Positions 12,401 through 27,400 are shown, counted from the stretch's first letter. The stretch: 64,000 bases of DNA from Gordionus sp. m RMFG-2023 (GCF_954871325.1 NC_088778.1:30427120-30491119); one strand, 5' to 3'. A program made the numbers and translations. The notes: generated by a model from the letters alone, not told the origin.

Positions 12401-13280
12401 GCAGTCAGACCATGATTTTAAAACATATTTTCGGTTGGGAGTCGGACCTCTGTAAAATTTTAAATATCTTGTGTTTTCCTAATTTATTTTCAAGAAAAAT
12501 ATCAATTTATTTTTTAGTATCTCGAAAAAATTTTAAGCTGAAGATTATAGTAAGTGCTATTTCTTGTCGCTAGCAGAATCACTGCAGATTATAACTATAA
12601 TACTTTCTGATATATACTTTAACAGCTGTCACGATTTCATCATTTCGCTCCATAGTTATAAATTATTGGCTAACTTTTGTAAATTAGGGAGCGAATAATT
12701 TCGTATCGCTCAAACAAATCGCGCTTATTATAAATGAGGCGATAGTTCAAATATAGTAATTTTATTTAGATTTGAATATAAAAAAAATTGGATATGATCT
12801 TTGGGAAACGGGTTTGATTGTTCGGACCGGAAAATAGGCCGGATAAAAGATTCTACAAACTACCTCAGAAGGTGAATCTAAAACATTAATTTAGCACTCG
12901 TTGATTATATCACATGTTTAAATTTAGAGGCATAAAAATATAATTGATATTAAAAATGATTTCATTTCTCTATCTACAAAAAAATCTTTATTTTCTTCAA
13001 AATCTCTTCCAAATATAAACACCTTCATATTGAATACGCGCATAGATTATTCCTCAAATTCAATCAAAATTGTATAAAATCTTATCTAACAAGGTGACCC
13101 CCTTAAAACCTGCTCTCTTTTGCATAGATATCATCCAAATAATGGATAGAATAAAAGATAGTAGTACTTAGATATTGGTACATTAGCAAGCGATTTGGAT
13201 GAACTACTATAAGTCCCTAAAATTATTGAAGCCATGTCTCCTGAACTGGTTTATGCCTTAATCTTGACAAGTATAATACC
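9451..13280. other. Gene-free stretch with one palindromic MITE
   Basis: AT-rich DNA with purine patches (11270-11380). Only the inverted-repeat element at 10603-10802 stands out. Confidence 0.5.
10603..10802. mobile_element. Short MITE with CAGCTGGG termini
   Basis: Roughly 200 bp between imperfect inverted repeats: left ATCAGCTGGGGACGCCATTT and right, reverse complemented, ATCAGCTGGGCCCGCCATTT, each continuing into a GGTAATCCATAT-like arm of about 35 bp. No coding capacity; the target duplication is unclear. Confidence 0.6.
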
Positions 13281-13284
13281 TCTA

Positions 13285-14190
13285 ATATTTCTTATTTAGG
13301 CTCTTCAATTGGTGATCCTGAAAGTCTCTTTTTTTAAAAAACCTTTCCCTTGGTCATTAAGATCTGCTAACAATATTATCACCTCAGCATTCTTCTTAAC
13401 TAAAAGCTTCCTCTATATCTCTAAATTATTCCATGGCTCTCGTGCTTCCCCTGTTATGTACAAATTAAATCACGTGGCTAAGTAGGAACGATAGCTAGAA
13501 GAGAATTTAAGGTTCTATACTTTATCCTGGATCCAGGTTTATTTCCCATCAAAGTCTGGTTTTTAAATTCTGTCTCCTCATTTAGATAAAACTATTATTA
13601 TCTGGGACCTTAATAAATCCTCAATATTAACCCGTCCTTCAAAAGAATTGATATTTTTCTCTGGTTCGAACGTTATGTTGAATTTCTCCTTTCGCAAATC
13701 TCGGTAGGTTTACAATGAATTGAATAACTGAGAATCCATTAGGCTTCTGTTGAAAAAATGACCATCATCCGCCCCACTGCAAATTTTCTAAAGGCCGTCA
13801 TATACAATATCTAAAGCCCTTAAACCCATCTTCATTAGAACCTATAGAGTTCAATACATTGGACGGCAAAAGGCTGGATGGGTTGATCCTGATATCCTAG
13901 GTGAACGGTCTTCCTCTTGGTTGGGATTATACCTGCATAGATATATCAGCGTAATCAAATCCAAGACAATTCCATTTTTCAAGCAAAAAATAGTAAAAGA
14001 AATAATACTCATTCCTAAACAATCCAGTTCATTCGTTACCATAACACTTAAAAATTTAGGACATGAGGCATTCGCCTTTTTTAAATCTATAGGGCAAAAA
14101 CTTTCAGTGCTATCCAGCGATCCTTAAGAATACTCATATTTGCACCAGACGATTGGCTTATATAACTGTAGATCAAATTTTTTATCAATC
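13285..14190 (+). mobile_element. Decayed LINE-like reverse-transcriptase element, 3' region
   Basis: Broken plus-strand frames contain ISYLGSSIGDPESL (the YLGSPIGG motif downstream of the catalytic loop in this family), FLYISKLFHGSR, and a C-terminal LGHEAFAFFKSIGQKLSVL that matches the tail seen at 28317-28710 and 34030-34250. The upstream polymerase core is not present. Confidence 0.5.
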
Positions 14191-15283
14191 CATGGTCATG
14201 CATTTTCCGTAGAATTTTTTAATTTAATATCTCATATTGTTTTTGTATGGTTTTTAAAAACGATTAACCAATATTTTAGTCAAAAAATATTACGAAAGCC
14301 TGTAAAATAACTCATAGATGGCAGAAAGGTTTAGACATCTAATAAGAGATCTTGAGTCATGCATTATATTTTTTGACTAAAATATTGGGTAAGCTATTGA
14401 CGTTCTCAACATTAGTTTTTATATATGTTATATTGTTTAATACATTTCACCTAGTTAAAAATTAATAAATAAGTTACTCTAAATATTTAGAGGAATAATG
14501 GTTGCAAAACATCTCCATATATTGTAGCAACTTTCTTTAAGCAAATTGAATAATCAAAGTTGTTACAAATATCTGGAAATGTTTCAAAACAAATCATATT
14601 ATTAATATATGAGAATATAAGGGCAAAAAATCATCGAATATTCCAGCACCGGATAAAAATGATGATCCTAATCCTAGTAAAGGTTGGGGCAAACATCAAC
14701 CATAGATATAGTCAAATCTGATAACATAAACTTCATTGACGATTTCAGATTCACGGTATCTTCTTTTCCCTCCTTCCATTGATTAAAAAATTAATCTGCC
14801 AATAGTTTTCAGCCCATTTATTTAAACATTTTGTTTTGCTTTCCGATTCTTCCAATGTTTAAAAATAATTTGATTGGTTGTTTTTCAATATTTTAAATAC
14901 ATATTATTTATTTAAACTTAAAAATAAATAATTTTCAATATAAGTAAACCAGTTCTGTCATTCTCCCCAAAAAATATTTCACCTTTATCCCCCTAGCCCC
15001 TTTAAAAAAACATATTTTCAACGTCATCAGCATGTCCCCCAAATATTAAAAAAAATTTTTAAACTCGCCTCCTATTGCAGTACTATAATCGATCATAATA
15101 ACTATAATTTGGCATTAATAAAAATATTTACATTTTTAAAGGAATTACAATATTCCTTTATGTTTCAATATTTTATGACTAGTATAAATATATGTACATA
15201 TACATCCTTATATCATGATTGACATACAAATAATTTTTACGATATGAATAAAATATCATGATTAAAGTAAAACATTTAAATTC
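14191..15283. other. 3' flank of POLR3B with one MITE relic
   Basis: Contains an eroded GTTGTTAAACGG-family MITE at about 14255-14420 and otherwise AT-rich DNA. I see no clear polyadenylation signal close to the POLR3B stop. Confidence 0.5.
14255..14420. mobile_element. Diverged MITE, GTTGTTAAACGG family
   Basis: Inverted halves CCAATATTTTAGTCAAAAAA / TTTTTTGACTAAAATATTGG around a core with AGAAAGGTTTAGACATCTAA. Confidence 0.6.
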
Positions 15284-15497
15284 TCAATCAATGGCAGGCT
15301 TGAGAATTAATTTAGGAACCACGTTCATCGCTCTAAGCTCTTGAAAGAGCAACTTACAAGCGTAAGGTATCTTAATGCGTGCCATAGTACTCTCATTTGC
15401 CTCAGCAGCGGTATGTTTAGAATTTAGGGTACTGCTGGATTTGCTGCAGAAGTTACAGCCTCCCAGGGGTCCTGAAGATGTTCCTAGAAGACCACAC
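15284..15497 (-). CDS. POLR3B: POLR3B exon 21 (stop codon)
   Basis: Completes CPRCGLLGT, adds the second cysteine pair CNFC and ends with [19 protein letters not shown] and a TGA at 15284-15286. The loop between CNFC and IKIPYAC is longer and more Ser/Ala-rich than in vertebrate RPC2. Confidence 0.96.
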
Positions 15498-18400
15498 CTT
15501 TTATCGAATGAAAATAAATATATTATAAGGTTAAGTCCTAATCTCGTACTTAGAGAATATTACATTCTTATTTATAATATTTCGATTTTTCATTTAATTA
15601 AACATAAAATAACTTTTATAATATAGGTGTCAATAATTACCTAGGGCAAACGTCCATAGTAAATTGATCGGATGAAAAACAAAGTCTTTCGGTGAGTAAC
15701 GAGCTAGTGCCATAAGCAATAAGGCAATCACGCTCCATTTCCCCTAGTCGAAGACCGCCGTCCCTCGAGCGACCCTTTGTAAGGAATAAAAAAAAAATTC
15801 CTCTTTATTCCATTCATTTAGGTTTTTTCATTCTTTCTAATTCATTTTTGACTAACTTAGAAGAAAAAAAGGAGGATATATCCTAACCCACTATTTTATA
15901 AAAAGGCCAAAATAAGATTATAAATGTGTAGTAATATTATTCGAGAATTTATTTCAAATATTATTTGGTAGGAGACCCTTGGTCAAAGACGTGTGAGAAA
16001 GAAGAGATGGAAATATGTGCCAAGGCTAAAAGTTATGAATATTAAAGTGGGAAGATTTACAAGTGAATTCATAAGGAGTCCAGCAGTCAAGCACTACTGA
16101 AGTATCTGACGTGAACGAAAGAGTAAGGTTACGATTGTAGGTGAAGGTAGAGATCTGCAAAATTAGACCCGACCCTTACCCGGCCCAAACGGGATTCGGG
16201 CCGGGCCTAATATTTTAAAAAAAATTCGGACCGGGTCGGGTCGGACCTTAGATTTTTTTTAAAATATATCTAAATTTATTAATTTTATATTGAATTTTTT
16301 ATGTAAAATAAAAATATTTGATTTTATTTATTGAAACTAAACGACATACAACATGACTTTTATTTTGAGTAATTATAAAGATTAATTTCTATATTTAAAT
16401 AAATTCGGGCTGGGCTAGGTCGGTAAATTTTTTTTAAAAAAATTTCGGGTTCGGGCCGGCAAAACTTTTCTATAAAAAATTTCGGGCCGAGCCGGGCTTG
16501 AAAAATTAGGCCCGATGCAGATCACTAGGGGAAGGATCAGGAAACAAGGAAGAAACAGGCACTAGGTCATGTGGTGTAGAGAAGAAGCCTAATGATAGCA
16601 TGCGCGACTTTTATCTGTAGAATATGTAGGGAGCCATGATAATGCTAACGTAGAGAAAGGTGGCTTAGATATTGGCATTGGAGCTAATTATGAAAAAATG
16701 GGAAACTTTGTCATTTAGGTCGAAGATATAGATTTTAATTGTTATTGCGAGGGTCAGATATGCTGAAAGAAGTTCCGAGATATGTCGTTCATTTTAATAA
16801 ATAAAAATGTACACATATGAATGGAAGAGTTTATAGCTCCAATGCCAATATCTAAGCCACCTTTCTCTAAGTTATCATTATCATGGCTCCAGGCATATTC
16901 TACAGATAAAAGTCGCGCAAGCTATCATTAGGCTTCCTCTCTCACCACTACATCTTTTAAGTACCCATTTTTCTGGCAGCTGGTGTATTGAATCTCTAAC
17001 AACACCTATCCCACATGGCCAAGTGCCTGTATCTTCCTTGTTTCCTTTCCTCTACAATCGTATTCTTAATCTTTCCCTCACGTCAGAATTATTAATGATT
17101 TTTTTTTCAAACTCTGAGTTATAAGGCTTCGGTTTGCTGCAACAAAACTAACAGTCTCGTCTCACAATAGTAATTCGTTCTTTCTTTATTGCCATTTTAT
17201 ATTCTTTTCTTTTTATATTAAATTTGTTTATATAATATTACCTCAGTTGGTTGCCTAGTGAGTACAGCCCTGGGTCCTTTAGCCCTGGCGTGTATCTTAT
17301 CCGCCACCATATGCTTAAGCTTCTGGTAGTAGACGGGCCCGTTGTAAATATAGGCCGATAGTAGTTGCCCGTTTATGCCTGACACGAAAATATCTTTCCC
17401 TTCGTAATTAAAGCCATTGGATATTAGGGCTTGATGTACACTGTTGACTCGTTCCGATTCTGGTATACTTTTTTTCCCCCATATATTTTTTTAATAAAGA
17501 TACTTTTTAAAAATATTTTTCGCTTCTTTCTAACTTTCTTATGCGCATTTATTTCTATTATCCCACAAATATACATTTTTCATCCTATTCGATTATAAAA
17601 ACATGAAAATAACAAGATGCTTAAAAAAATTTCATCGAACTTTTCATCGTCGATAGTGACGAAAGGGTTATCGAGTTGGAAGGGCGTCGCGTAATTGTCG
17701 GGGGTACCCTGAGCTAAGCCGGCCTTACCCAGCAGAAGTTCCATCAGTTTACCCACAGTCATACGGGATGGGAACCCGTGAGGGTTCATTATAATGTCCG
17801 GCACTTGGCCTGTCGCTTCGTTGTATGGCATATCCTGAGGCTCCACGATCAGACCACACACTCTATGATAGAAAAGAGGAAAAAAGGGATTAACAACAGA
17901 GTCTGCTAACAATAATTAAAAGGTTAATGTTCCTGTAAACTGCAAAAGAGGATTCTGCAAACTCAGGTTGCTCAATTTATTTGTAAAGTTTTTTTAAAGA
18001 ACTTTTTTTTCAGGCCTGATATACCAATTATCTCATTTTTTTTTTAAAAAAACTCCTTTCCAAAATGGCGTTCATAAAATTACCCTTTCTGGCCGTGACG
18101 ACTACTAAATTTATCGCCAATCTCGGGCCTCCGCGTCTGTCTAAGCAAAACTTTGACGAGATAGGAATTTTCTTCATTCGATGATATCATGACCCTTTCG
18201 GCGTATGTATTAATGTCGGGGGTACCTTTAAGCAGAATCACGGGTAAAGTATATAAAAGTTTTTTTTAAAAAAAATAATATTATCGGGGACAAGCAGAAG
18301 AGGTAATTTTTCGAATAGCTTTTAATAACGTTAATAAAAGGTTGTTACTCACAATTATACATGGATAATCCCTAGCTAATTTTTTTTGGCTAAGGCTGAA

Positions 18401-21400
18401 CTTACGCTGATTTTGATTGGATAAAGCTCTGTGTTACTGTAAATTTAATAATAATTTAAGTGAGAGGGTGACAATTTTTATATTCATCGTATAACTTAAT
18501 AAATGGCAATATAATCTTATTAAAAAACATTGGAAAAGTTTTAAAATGACGAAGATAACAATTTTCATCCTAATGAATTTCATTTATATTAAATTTTTAC
18601 AAAAACAGATATAAAATATATTTTTAACCTATTTCGACGAACATCACAATCGTGACCCTTAATACTTATATTATTATTGAATTTACACAATAAAATATTC
18701 ATTTATACCTATTTTCATTAAAAAACATTGGAAAAGTTTTAAAATGTCGACTATGACAGTTGTAATCCCTTTAAATGATATTATATATTAGTACCTAAAA
18801 ATATTTAAAATATTACCTAAATAATGATTATGACAATTGTCATCTTTCTGAATTACACTATTATTGAATTTCTACTAAAACAAGACTTGAAATATTCATT
18901 CACACCTAATTTCATTAAAATACAAAGTTTTATAATGACGAATATTACAAATGTCACCCTTCTGAATTATATTATTAAATCTACATTAAAACAGAGTGTT
19001 AGCTAGTCAAAATTAGCTTAAGTTCAACCTTAGACAATAAAAATAATTTTAAGCTTAGAACTCAGCCAATCAAATCGGCTTAAACTTAGCCAATCAAAAA
19101 ACAGCTGCTTAGCTTTAGCCAAAATAAATCGACTCAGACTTGCTAAAATAAATCGGCTCAGGTGTGCTCTTAGCCAATAAATTGGCTATTCCCCCACTAT
19201 ACTCACAATTCGTAAAATAAACAATAAGCCATTTTGAAATAGTACACTTCCCGGAAAAATATATAAAATTCGTTGAGAAAAGTATACAAAATAGCAATTG
19301 TGAATGCAGGGTAAAAACTCTTCTTTTATTTTAAAATATAGTGCATGTCGAAAATTCGATGTTTTTTTTCTTGGGACCCCTAATAAATTTCAATGAACAT
19401 TTATATATACTTTTTACCATATGTTCAATATTAATTTGGACAATTTTTAGATTTTGCTCAAGCCCACGGAGTAGATTTTACAAAAAATAACGACAAATAA
19501 TAATCTAATTGTTGAAAAAAATCAATGTGAGTTAGGTCTCATTTATGGTAAACATTCAACGGTGTCTTATAAAATCAATTCAGTAAATATGTATAATTTT
19601 ATAGATATGGAGAGAAACCATGAAAACGCTAAGATAATGTCGCGGCGTATATTTCAAAATTATCACTGTGAAGAATCAGCTGTAATTTCGATAGCGTTAA
19701 ATGCTGCATTTGAACAAATCACGTTTAGTATAAATGAGGCGTTATATCAAGAAAGACAACAGAATATAAAATATAACAGCTGATTTATATTAAACGACGC
19801 TCAAAAATAGATTAGAGCAGATGAAAAGTAAAAAAAAATGAAGGAATTTTATAAAAAAAATCTCTTATAAAAAAATTTCGATTTTTGTCAGTTAAATGAG
19901 TTCATGATATTATAAATCAATCAATGATTTCTTTTATAAGAAAATAATATATAGAAAAGAATCGTCTGCCTTTTAAAATGGAAGAAAATATGAATATTTA
20001 AGTTTTTAGCTTTTAAGTCTCAGACGATAAATTTTAAGAATTGTACTGTGATTAAAAATTATAATAATTGCAAAGAAAAAGAGACAATCCTTATATCATT
20101 TCGAAAGATAAGTTTTTATATTTTATATGAAGTATTAAATCTAATTTATATAAACCTATTAAGGCATTCTTATCGCCCCCCCCCCATATTATTCTTTCTA
20201 TCCGTGTAACAAGGTTTTGTAGACTTCCTCAAGAAAAAAAAAGCTAGTGTGATGATCTCTTTAAAGGACAGGTTTGTAGACAAATGTGCATAATAGATGA
20301 ATAAACCTTTTTTTATAAAGAAAATAGAAGATAATTCAATCATATTCCTTTTAAAGCCCAAGTCCATTTCTGATTTAATCTGCAATTTTTTAAATATGAT
20401 TATTATTTTTTTAAACTCAAATTATAAGATTTTAATTATAATATTAATTTAAGTAGGAGAAAATTTGTGAATTCTTCATCCGAAACGAATATAAAAATAA
20501 TATTTTTAACCATTTCTATTTCCGAAAATCAGAGATGCGCTGAAACTCACGGCATCGGTCAGTATTTTTATTACAGATACTTTCAATCCTAACAGATACA
20601 CTTGGCCGATGCCTCAATGCTAATTAACAGTTAGGATATATCCCATCTTTGTATTATCATCTAGTCAGGGCCTTGACTAAAGGGTTTCTTTTGTAAGAAA
20701 TTTCGAGGGAAAAATAAATAAACAAAGTTTTCATTTTTATAAGTTTACTTTTGAAGCTAATAGGGGTTTCTTTGTAGTTTTCGTCGCAAAACATGTTCTG
20801 ATTCTGTTGATTATTAGAAGCCGTTGAGACCGATGAGGCGTTAGGGGTAGGAGGAGATAAGAGAGGCATGTATTTGTTGATCAAAACCTATAGGGAGAAA
20901 AAAATAAATTGGAGAATTGGTATAATAAGAAAATGAAGTTCAGATCAACAACCGTTATTTCGTCTAAATTTCGCGTATTTAACGCCATCTAAAAATTTTT
21001 AAATTTAGAATAGCGTAACAGATGATTTGGAGTCCCTTTATAATAATGTAAACACTAGTTAAAGATAGGTCTCAATATTTAATTTATATTCCAAAATGGA
21101 AATTGCGGTCTCCAGAATTAAAGCCTACTGCATATTGGTATTGAGTTCTTGATTAGTTTTTCAACACCAATTTAATCGTTGTTCGCAAACCTGGCTATTG
21201 GTCTGACCAGAAGTTAATAAATCGAATTATTTCTACAAATTTCCAAATATCAAGGATTTAAATTTACGCGAAAGCTAACGGAACATGATTTGTGGATAAA
21301 ATATTAATTCATCCCAGGACTCAAAAGTGTCGGGTACAATAATTTAATATTCCTAAAATCCTAGCCACATGATTACCTTAAGGAGGCAATTAATTATTAG

Positions 21401-24400
21401 TAATTTGTTCGATTCATTCTGCAAACCTGTCGATTTTCGACTCTGGCTCCTACCCGCACGATTCCGTCTATATCCAAAGAGGCGTGCTTGAAAACGGGCT
21501 GATTAGTAACGCTATCTATAGTCGGGGGAATTATTCTATCGCTAGAACCCTGGGAATGACCGTACTTCTTGAGGGTGCATTTGGCGTTACGATAGGTAAA
21601 GCATCTCCCAAAACCTAAGAGTTTTTTTTTGAATATTTCAATAATTAGATATATATATATTTTTATTCCTTCTCCCTTTATCCACTGAGCAAATCATTTA
21701 CCCCTATTCACACTAGAGGACAGATAGACCTGGAGCAGGGCCTAAAAATATCCAAAATTTTTCGAACTGTTGGGTTTGAAAAAAAAACAACATATAAAAT
21801 TATGTTTTCTCTTGTTCATGATCAAGAGAAAACAATTTTTTTTTTTACTTCATAAAAATGCGGGTAATTTATATATTTAATTTTAAAAAATTCGGGGGTG
21901 GGTTCAGACCTAAAATAAAGATACGAATTAGGCCAGGCTTAAAAATTGATAAACCTATACAAAAAGATAGAATTTCCAGGGGTCTAATTTACCCCACCCC
22001 TTATGGATATTACAGGGGTTAAGGGCACGGGTCCAAATCCCACTCGTGAGCACCAATTTTCTTAAAATCGATATATAAATAAAAAACAACCTCTGTCCAA
22101 AGAAGCTTTATTCAATATGATGGCGTCTTCAATGTCGTAACCACTGTAACTCATGACAGCTATCATCGCGTTTTGACCGGCTGGCAATTTATCGAATCCT
22201 TTTAATAATAAATTTTTTAAAACAAAAATAAAATGGTTCTCATATTCATCTCTTAATAATTTTTAAAAAAAATTAAATCGAATTTAAATTTCTCAATTTA
22301 ATGTTGGGCCACCAGGGATGCGAACTCAAGGATCCTGCATGCTATTTTTTCTGAACCAGAACCGAACCCTTTTTAAAAGTTGAGGGTTCAAGGTAGTGGT
22401 TAGTTTTAAATTTATTTTAATTCGCTTTCTCACCCATTTATTTATCTATAAATTTTGTTTAACCCGCCCGTCTGCCTATTGCTTAAAATTTTTTAAGTTG
22501 TAGAACGCTTAAGAAAAAACACGTCATATAAAACAATGTAAAATTAATATGTATGTAAACCTATAAGATCCAGTGTTTTCGTTTTGACCAATGGGCGATG
22601 GGGGTAAACTAATAAGTATAAAAGAGTATCTATTCTCACCTAGGAAAGAACAAAATAAAATATATTTAAAAAAATTGAAGTATTATAAGCGAAATGATTC
22701 GTTCTATATATGGTTACCATTACCACATCACTATCATTGTATACTTTTAATATTGATTTATTTAATCCTTTTCATTCAATTCCATTTAATTTATTCCCTT
22801 ATTTTTCTTAAAAAAGTTTTTTTTCCATAATTTGCTTTCCTTTGCTTTACACATTAGCAATGAGGTTAAATAGTTAGAACCATTGTTTAGTCTAGAGTAG
22901 CCGATTTTTAAAAACGGCTAACTCGATATTTCATCCAGGAAAATATTACGCAAGCCTGATTTTGCTTAGAGAAGGAACAAAGGTCTAGGCATATATCATC
23001 GAAATCTCGAGGCTTAGGCGATATTTTTCTAACTAAAATATTGAGTTAGCCGATTTAAAAAATCGATTCAAAATGAGCCGTTTAACAACACTAGTCTCGA
23101 GTAATGGTTCCGTGAATAAAAGAAATGATACACTTATTATATTCGAAATTTAAACATGGTGGAATTGCATGACAAATCATCATGAGTTTTCAACCATGAC
23201 CACCTCAGATTTTTTTAAATATTTTTACAATAGAGTTTGCATATTTATAATTAAAAAATTTATTTCCAAGCCTCCGACTCATAACAGCGGTTGAGATACG
23301 GACATCTAAAGGTCAAAAAAATGGGGCATTTTGGGGAAAAATGCACTCCCTATAATTATTTTAGATATCCTTGGATATCAATGAGCTAAAAGCGTCATTA
23401 AAATTTCTTTATATAGATTAATGGTAGGTCTTTAAGGTTATATAATGTTAAAAAAATTTAAATGTAAAAAAAATTAGAAATTGTTATAAGATAAAATAGG
23501 CTTTCAAATTTATTTTATGTATAGCTATAGGATTAGTTAATAACTTAGTTGGATCGAGCACATGTTTATGAGATATGCCATTTTAATTATTAGTCAATTG
23601 CACAAAATTCGTAACTTGTTAATATATTTAAGCCAAAATTCTTTTATGTGTTTAGATAAAAGAATCAAAAAAGCTAGGGGTCAATACGCAATTTTTTTTT
23701 TATTAAAACAGTAGTTTACAATTCAAATAAATTTGGATAAATATATACGCTATGTAGGCCCAAAAAATGGACTTCATTGGATGATTGACCAGCATAAATC
23801 ATTAACAATACAACGATAAAGTTTGCAGTATCTGGCCATAAAAAATTCCGAAAGAAAATTTAAGCTAGGAGGTAAAAAAATTTTTATGGAACAACCTTGT
23901 GAAAAGCTATAGTTTACTTTATGTTTAATGAATTATATTTATATTTATATATGACAGGACTGTTAAATTTTAAGTTCATCATCTGATAATTGCTTTAATT
24001 TTTTTTATAGATGATGTGGAGTCTAATAACAAGCCCAAACAAAGGAGGGCCATTTAATTAGACAATCTTTTAACTAATGTTGCCCTCAAATTTGATGGAA
24101 AATCAAGTAAAATTATTACTCTAACAAGCTGGGTAAAGTTGTAACAGCTGCTAATTTGTACAATTTAAAAATTAAATTGAATCAAAATGTGGATGACAAC
24201 ATTTACAATAAAATGAATGACCTAAAACAGTTGGTTCAATTAATGGAGAATCAAGATGGGGCTAATAATATAATAGATATGTATATTGAGGGTTATGAGC
24301 TAAGGGGGATTTATTTTCAGAGTAGGGATATGCGAAAAATGTTTGATGCATATCCTGAAGTTGTTTTCATAGACGCGACATATAAATTGAACATTTACTG

Positions 24401-27400
24401 CATGCCAGTACTTTTGTTAATTTTAATTGATGGTGAAGGGTTTAACCATATATGTGGCATGTGGCTTGTAAATTCAGAACAGAATGTTATAATATATAGC
24501 TATATTTTCACTGCCCCCCCTAGCAAATATATGTCGGCATAGTAGAAACATAGATTCTATAGATCCATAGCTGAAATGAGTTAAGGTAATCTTATATATT
24601 TCTTTATCAATAATAAAATTTATTTCATCATTTCAAAACAAATATAATTTGAATATGTAAGCTCCTTTAATACAATTTTGAAAGCATAATTTGTAAGTAA
24701 TGCATGGTATTGAAATTGTGGAGATGATGAATGGAATCTAGATGGATTGAAAGTCATATAGAGGTTTATTATTTTGTGCTTTTTATCTAAGCTGTAGTTT
24801 TTAAAATTTGTAGTATGTTTCCGCCATGAAAGAAGACCATTGATGCCTAATTGGATGCCAATGATTATCGAAATATTTTTGTATTTCAAATAAATTAAAA
24901 TTTTTAAGCTGGTTATAAAATTGATTTTATTTGTCAATTGAATTCGCATACACCATTTTTCTAAGGTGTCTTTTATTTACTGAAACTACCTATTCAATGC
25001 TTATATTCCTTTTATTTGTAATAATTTTTGCCCTAATGTTTGCTCCTTTTATTTGTAATAATTTTGCCCCATCGTTTCCTATCTATAAAAAAATTATCAG
25101 ATTAATAAAGATGAACTTAAAATTTAACAGTCTAGCCATATGTAAATTACGATTTAATATAATATTAGTTAATAATTCAAAAAGAATATTAAAATGAATA
25201 AGAATTATAAAAGTTCATCTTTAATACCAGAGACCTACAGATGTGAAATATTGTATGACATGTATACATTTAATCAGTTATTAATTTAATAAAATTCTGG
25301 AAGTTCATAGTAAATTTTATTTCATAAAATGGAGGGCCAGAAAAATTTTTAATTATTTATTTTGACATTAGACTCACCCTTACATGAATATTTTAAGATA
25401 TGGATGTGTAGATATGTTTGAAAAGTATCAACTCTGGTTTTTATTGGAAATAAGTAAATGTTTTAAAACCATTAACAAATATTTAGATAAAATTATAAAA
25501 CCAAGATATAATAATACCCAATTCATGATGATTGTGGGTTTTATCAAACTTTTTTAACACTAATTATGTATCCATTTTCATTTGGTTTAAGTTTGAATAT
25601 AACTTTGCTATTGCAACCGTGTTTAAAGGTTCTCTTTTCTCTTACACCTGTTGAGAGCTAGATTTAAAAATACGACTTCCTCTTTTGCAAAGTTAAAAAT
25701 TCAGATTCTTAAAAACGTCCCGATTAATATTTTTAAGCCAAAATAATATTATGTAAGCCTGGAGAATTCTGCTCATAGAAGGGCAGAAAGGTTTAGACCT
25801 CCAAATCACGAGGCTTGTATAATATCATTTTAGCTAAAAATCTTTCGGGATTTTTAACAACAGTGCTTGTAGAGTATAATTTTAAATATTTAATACAAGT
25901 TTTGAAAGCATATACAACAATTTAAGTTTGAAATGATATTTCTATGAAGCAAAGTGCTAAATTCAAAAAAAAATAGATATGAGCAAAAAAACCCCAAATT
26001 TTTAAAGGCGGCCTGGTAGGACCAATGAGAATCACGTTCGTATTAATCTAGACTTACAATTATTTTTCATCAAAATGGATTAAAAAAAGGTAGTCCGCCA
26101 TTGAAAGGCAATATTTAAACAATGGCGTCTCTTAGAGCCAACGACATTGATTGCAGCTGACTTCGATGTATGATTTTAAGTTATAAGGTTATCGAAAACT
26201 ATAGGGTCATGATGGAACTAGCGGGGTACATCAATTGGGTTTTAACATAAAAACCAGCCTGCCCAATGTTTTATTATTTTATTTTTTTAAATAGCACGAC
26301 CTTAGTTTTCATAACAAAAATTTACCCGCTCGCCAATCTATCTAAAGAAAAAATAGGTTTAACCAACCCGTTAGCTCAATTTTTTAAAATTATTTGATTA
26401 ATTTTTGTTGCGATTAGCGTTGTTAAACGGCTCGTTTTGAGCTGATTTTTAAAAACGGCTAACTCAATATTTTAGCCAGAAAAATATTGCCATTAGCCAG
26501 AAAAATATTACCATTAGCCAGAAAAATATTACCATAGTCTCGAGATTTCACTAATAGATGTCCAAACCTTTGTTCCTTCTATAAACAAAATCTTCAGGCT
26601 TGCGTAATATTATTCTGGATGAAATATTGAATTAGCCGTTTTTAAAATTCGACTCAAAAAGAGCCAACATTAGTTGCGATGTATTTTTATTATGTTAATT
26701 TTTATGTTTTACTTTTTGTGGATCTTCATAATTTTTGAAAAGTTATATGTTTCGCATACAATTGGAATATGCAAATGTTGATAAAGGATTATAATATATA
26801 ATATTGCTTTTATAATAAAATTTTATTATTTATGTTTTTTCCTTAAAATAAAGCTGAAATTGATTTAATTATTTTGTAGTTAATTATTTAAATCTTGTTA
26901 ATATTTAAATTAATTCATTCAGTCCTGTACTACGAGATTGAAAAGTTTTAAAATATGCAAATATAAATTTAAATAGGCGGAGAGTCGCAAGGTCTCGATG
27001 CCTAGAAAATACTTTGCGCGACCTTTACCCGTAACCTCGCGTAGCGTATTTAAAATAAATAGAAGTTCGTTCTGTTCATTTAGCCCGAATCTTAAATTCA
27101 CCCATCCGTCCATTGTTTTAAAAATAATTTTAAACCCGCCAACCTGATCGCTCAATATTTAAATTTTCTTTAACCTGTCCAAAAGTAGGCGGGGCGGACC
27201 TCTAGTTTGGATCCAGAGAAAATGCTCAAGGGATAAATCAGGCCAAATAAAAAGAAAGAAAGAAATTAAATGAGATGGGGAGTAGGGGGGGGGGTGCTAG
27301 AATAAAAATATTAGCTATAACGAAGGAATAATAGACAAACAAACAAAAAATTTAAGATAGAATGAAATATAAAATAAACCTGCTGATTGTAACCGATGGT

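Noticed and set aside
26919-27155. 78-codon minus frame as a missing POLR3B exon
   Set aside because: No similarity to RPC2; the missing segment was found at 22561-22639 with exact phase and length.
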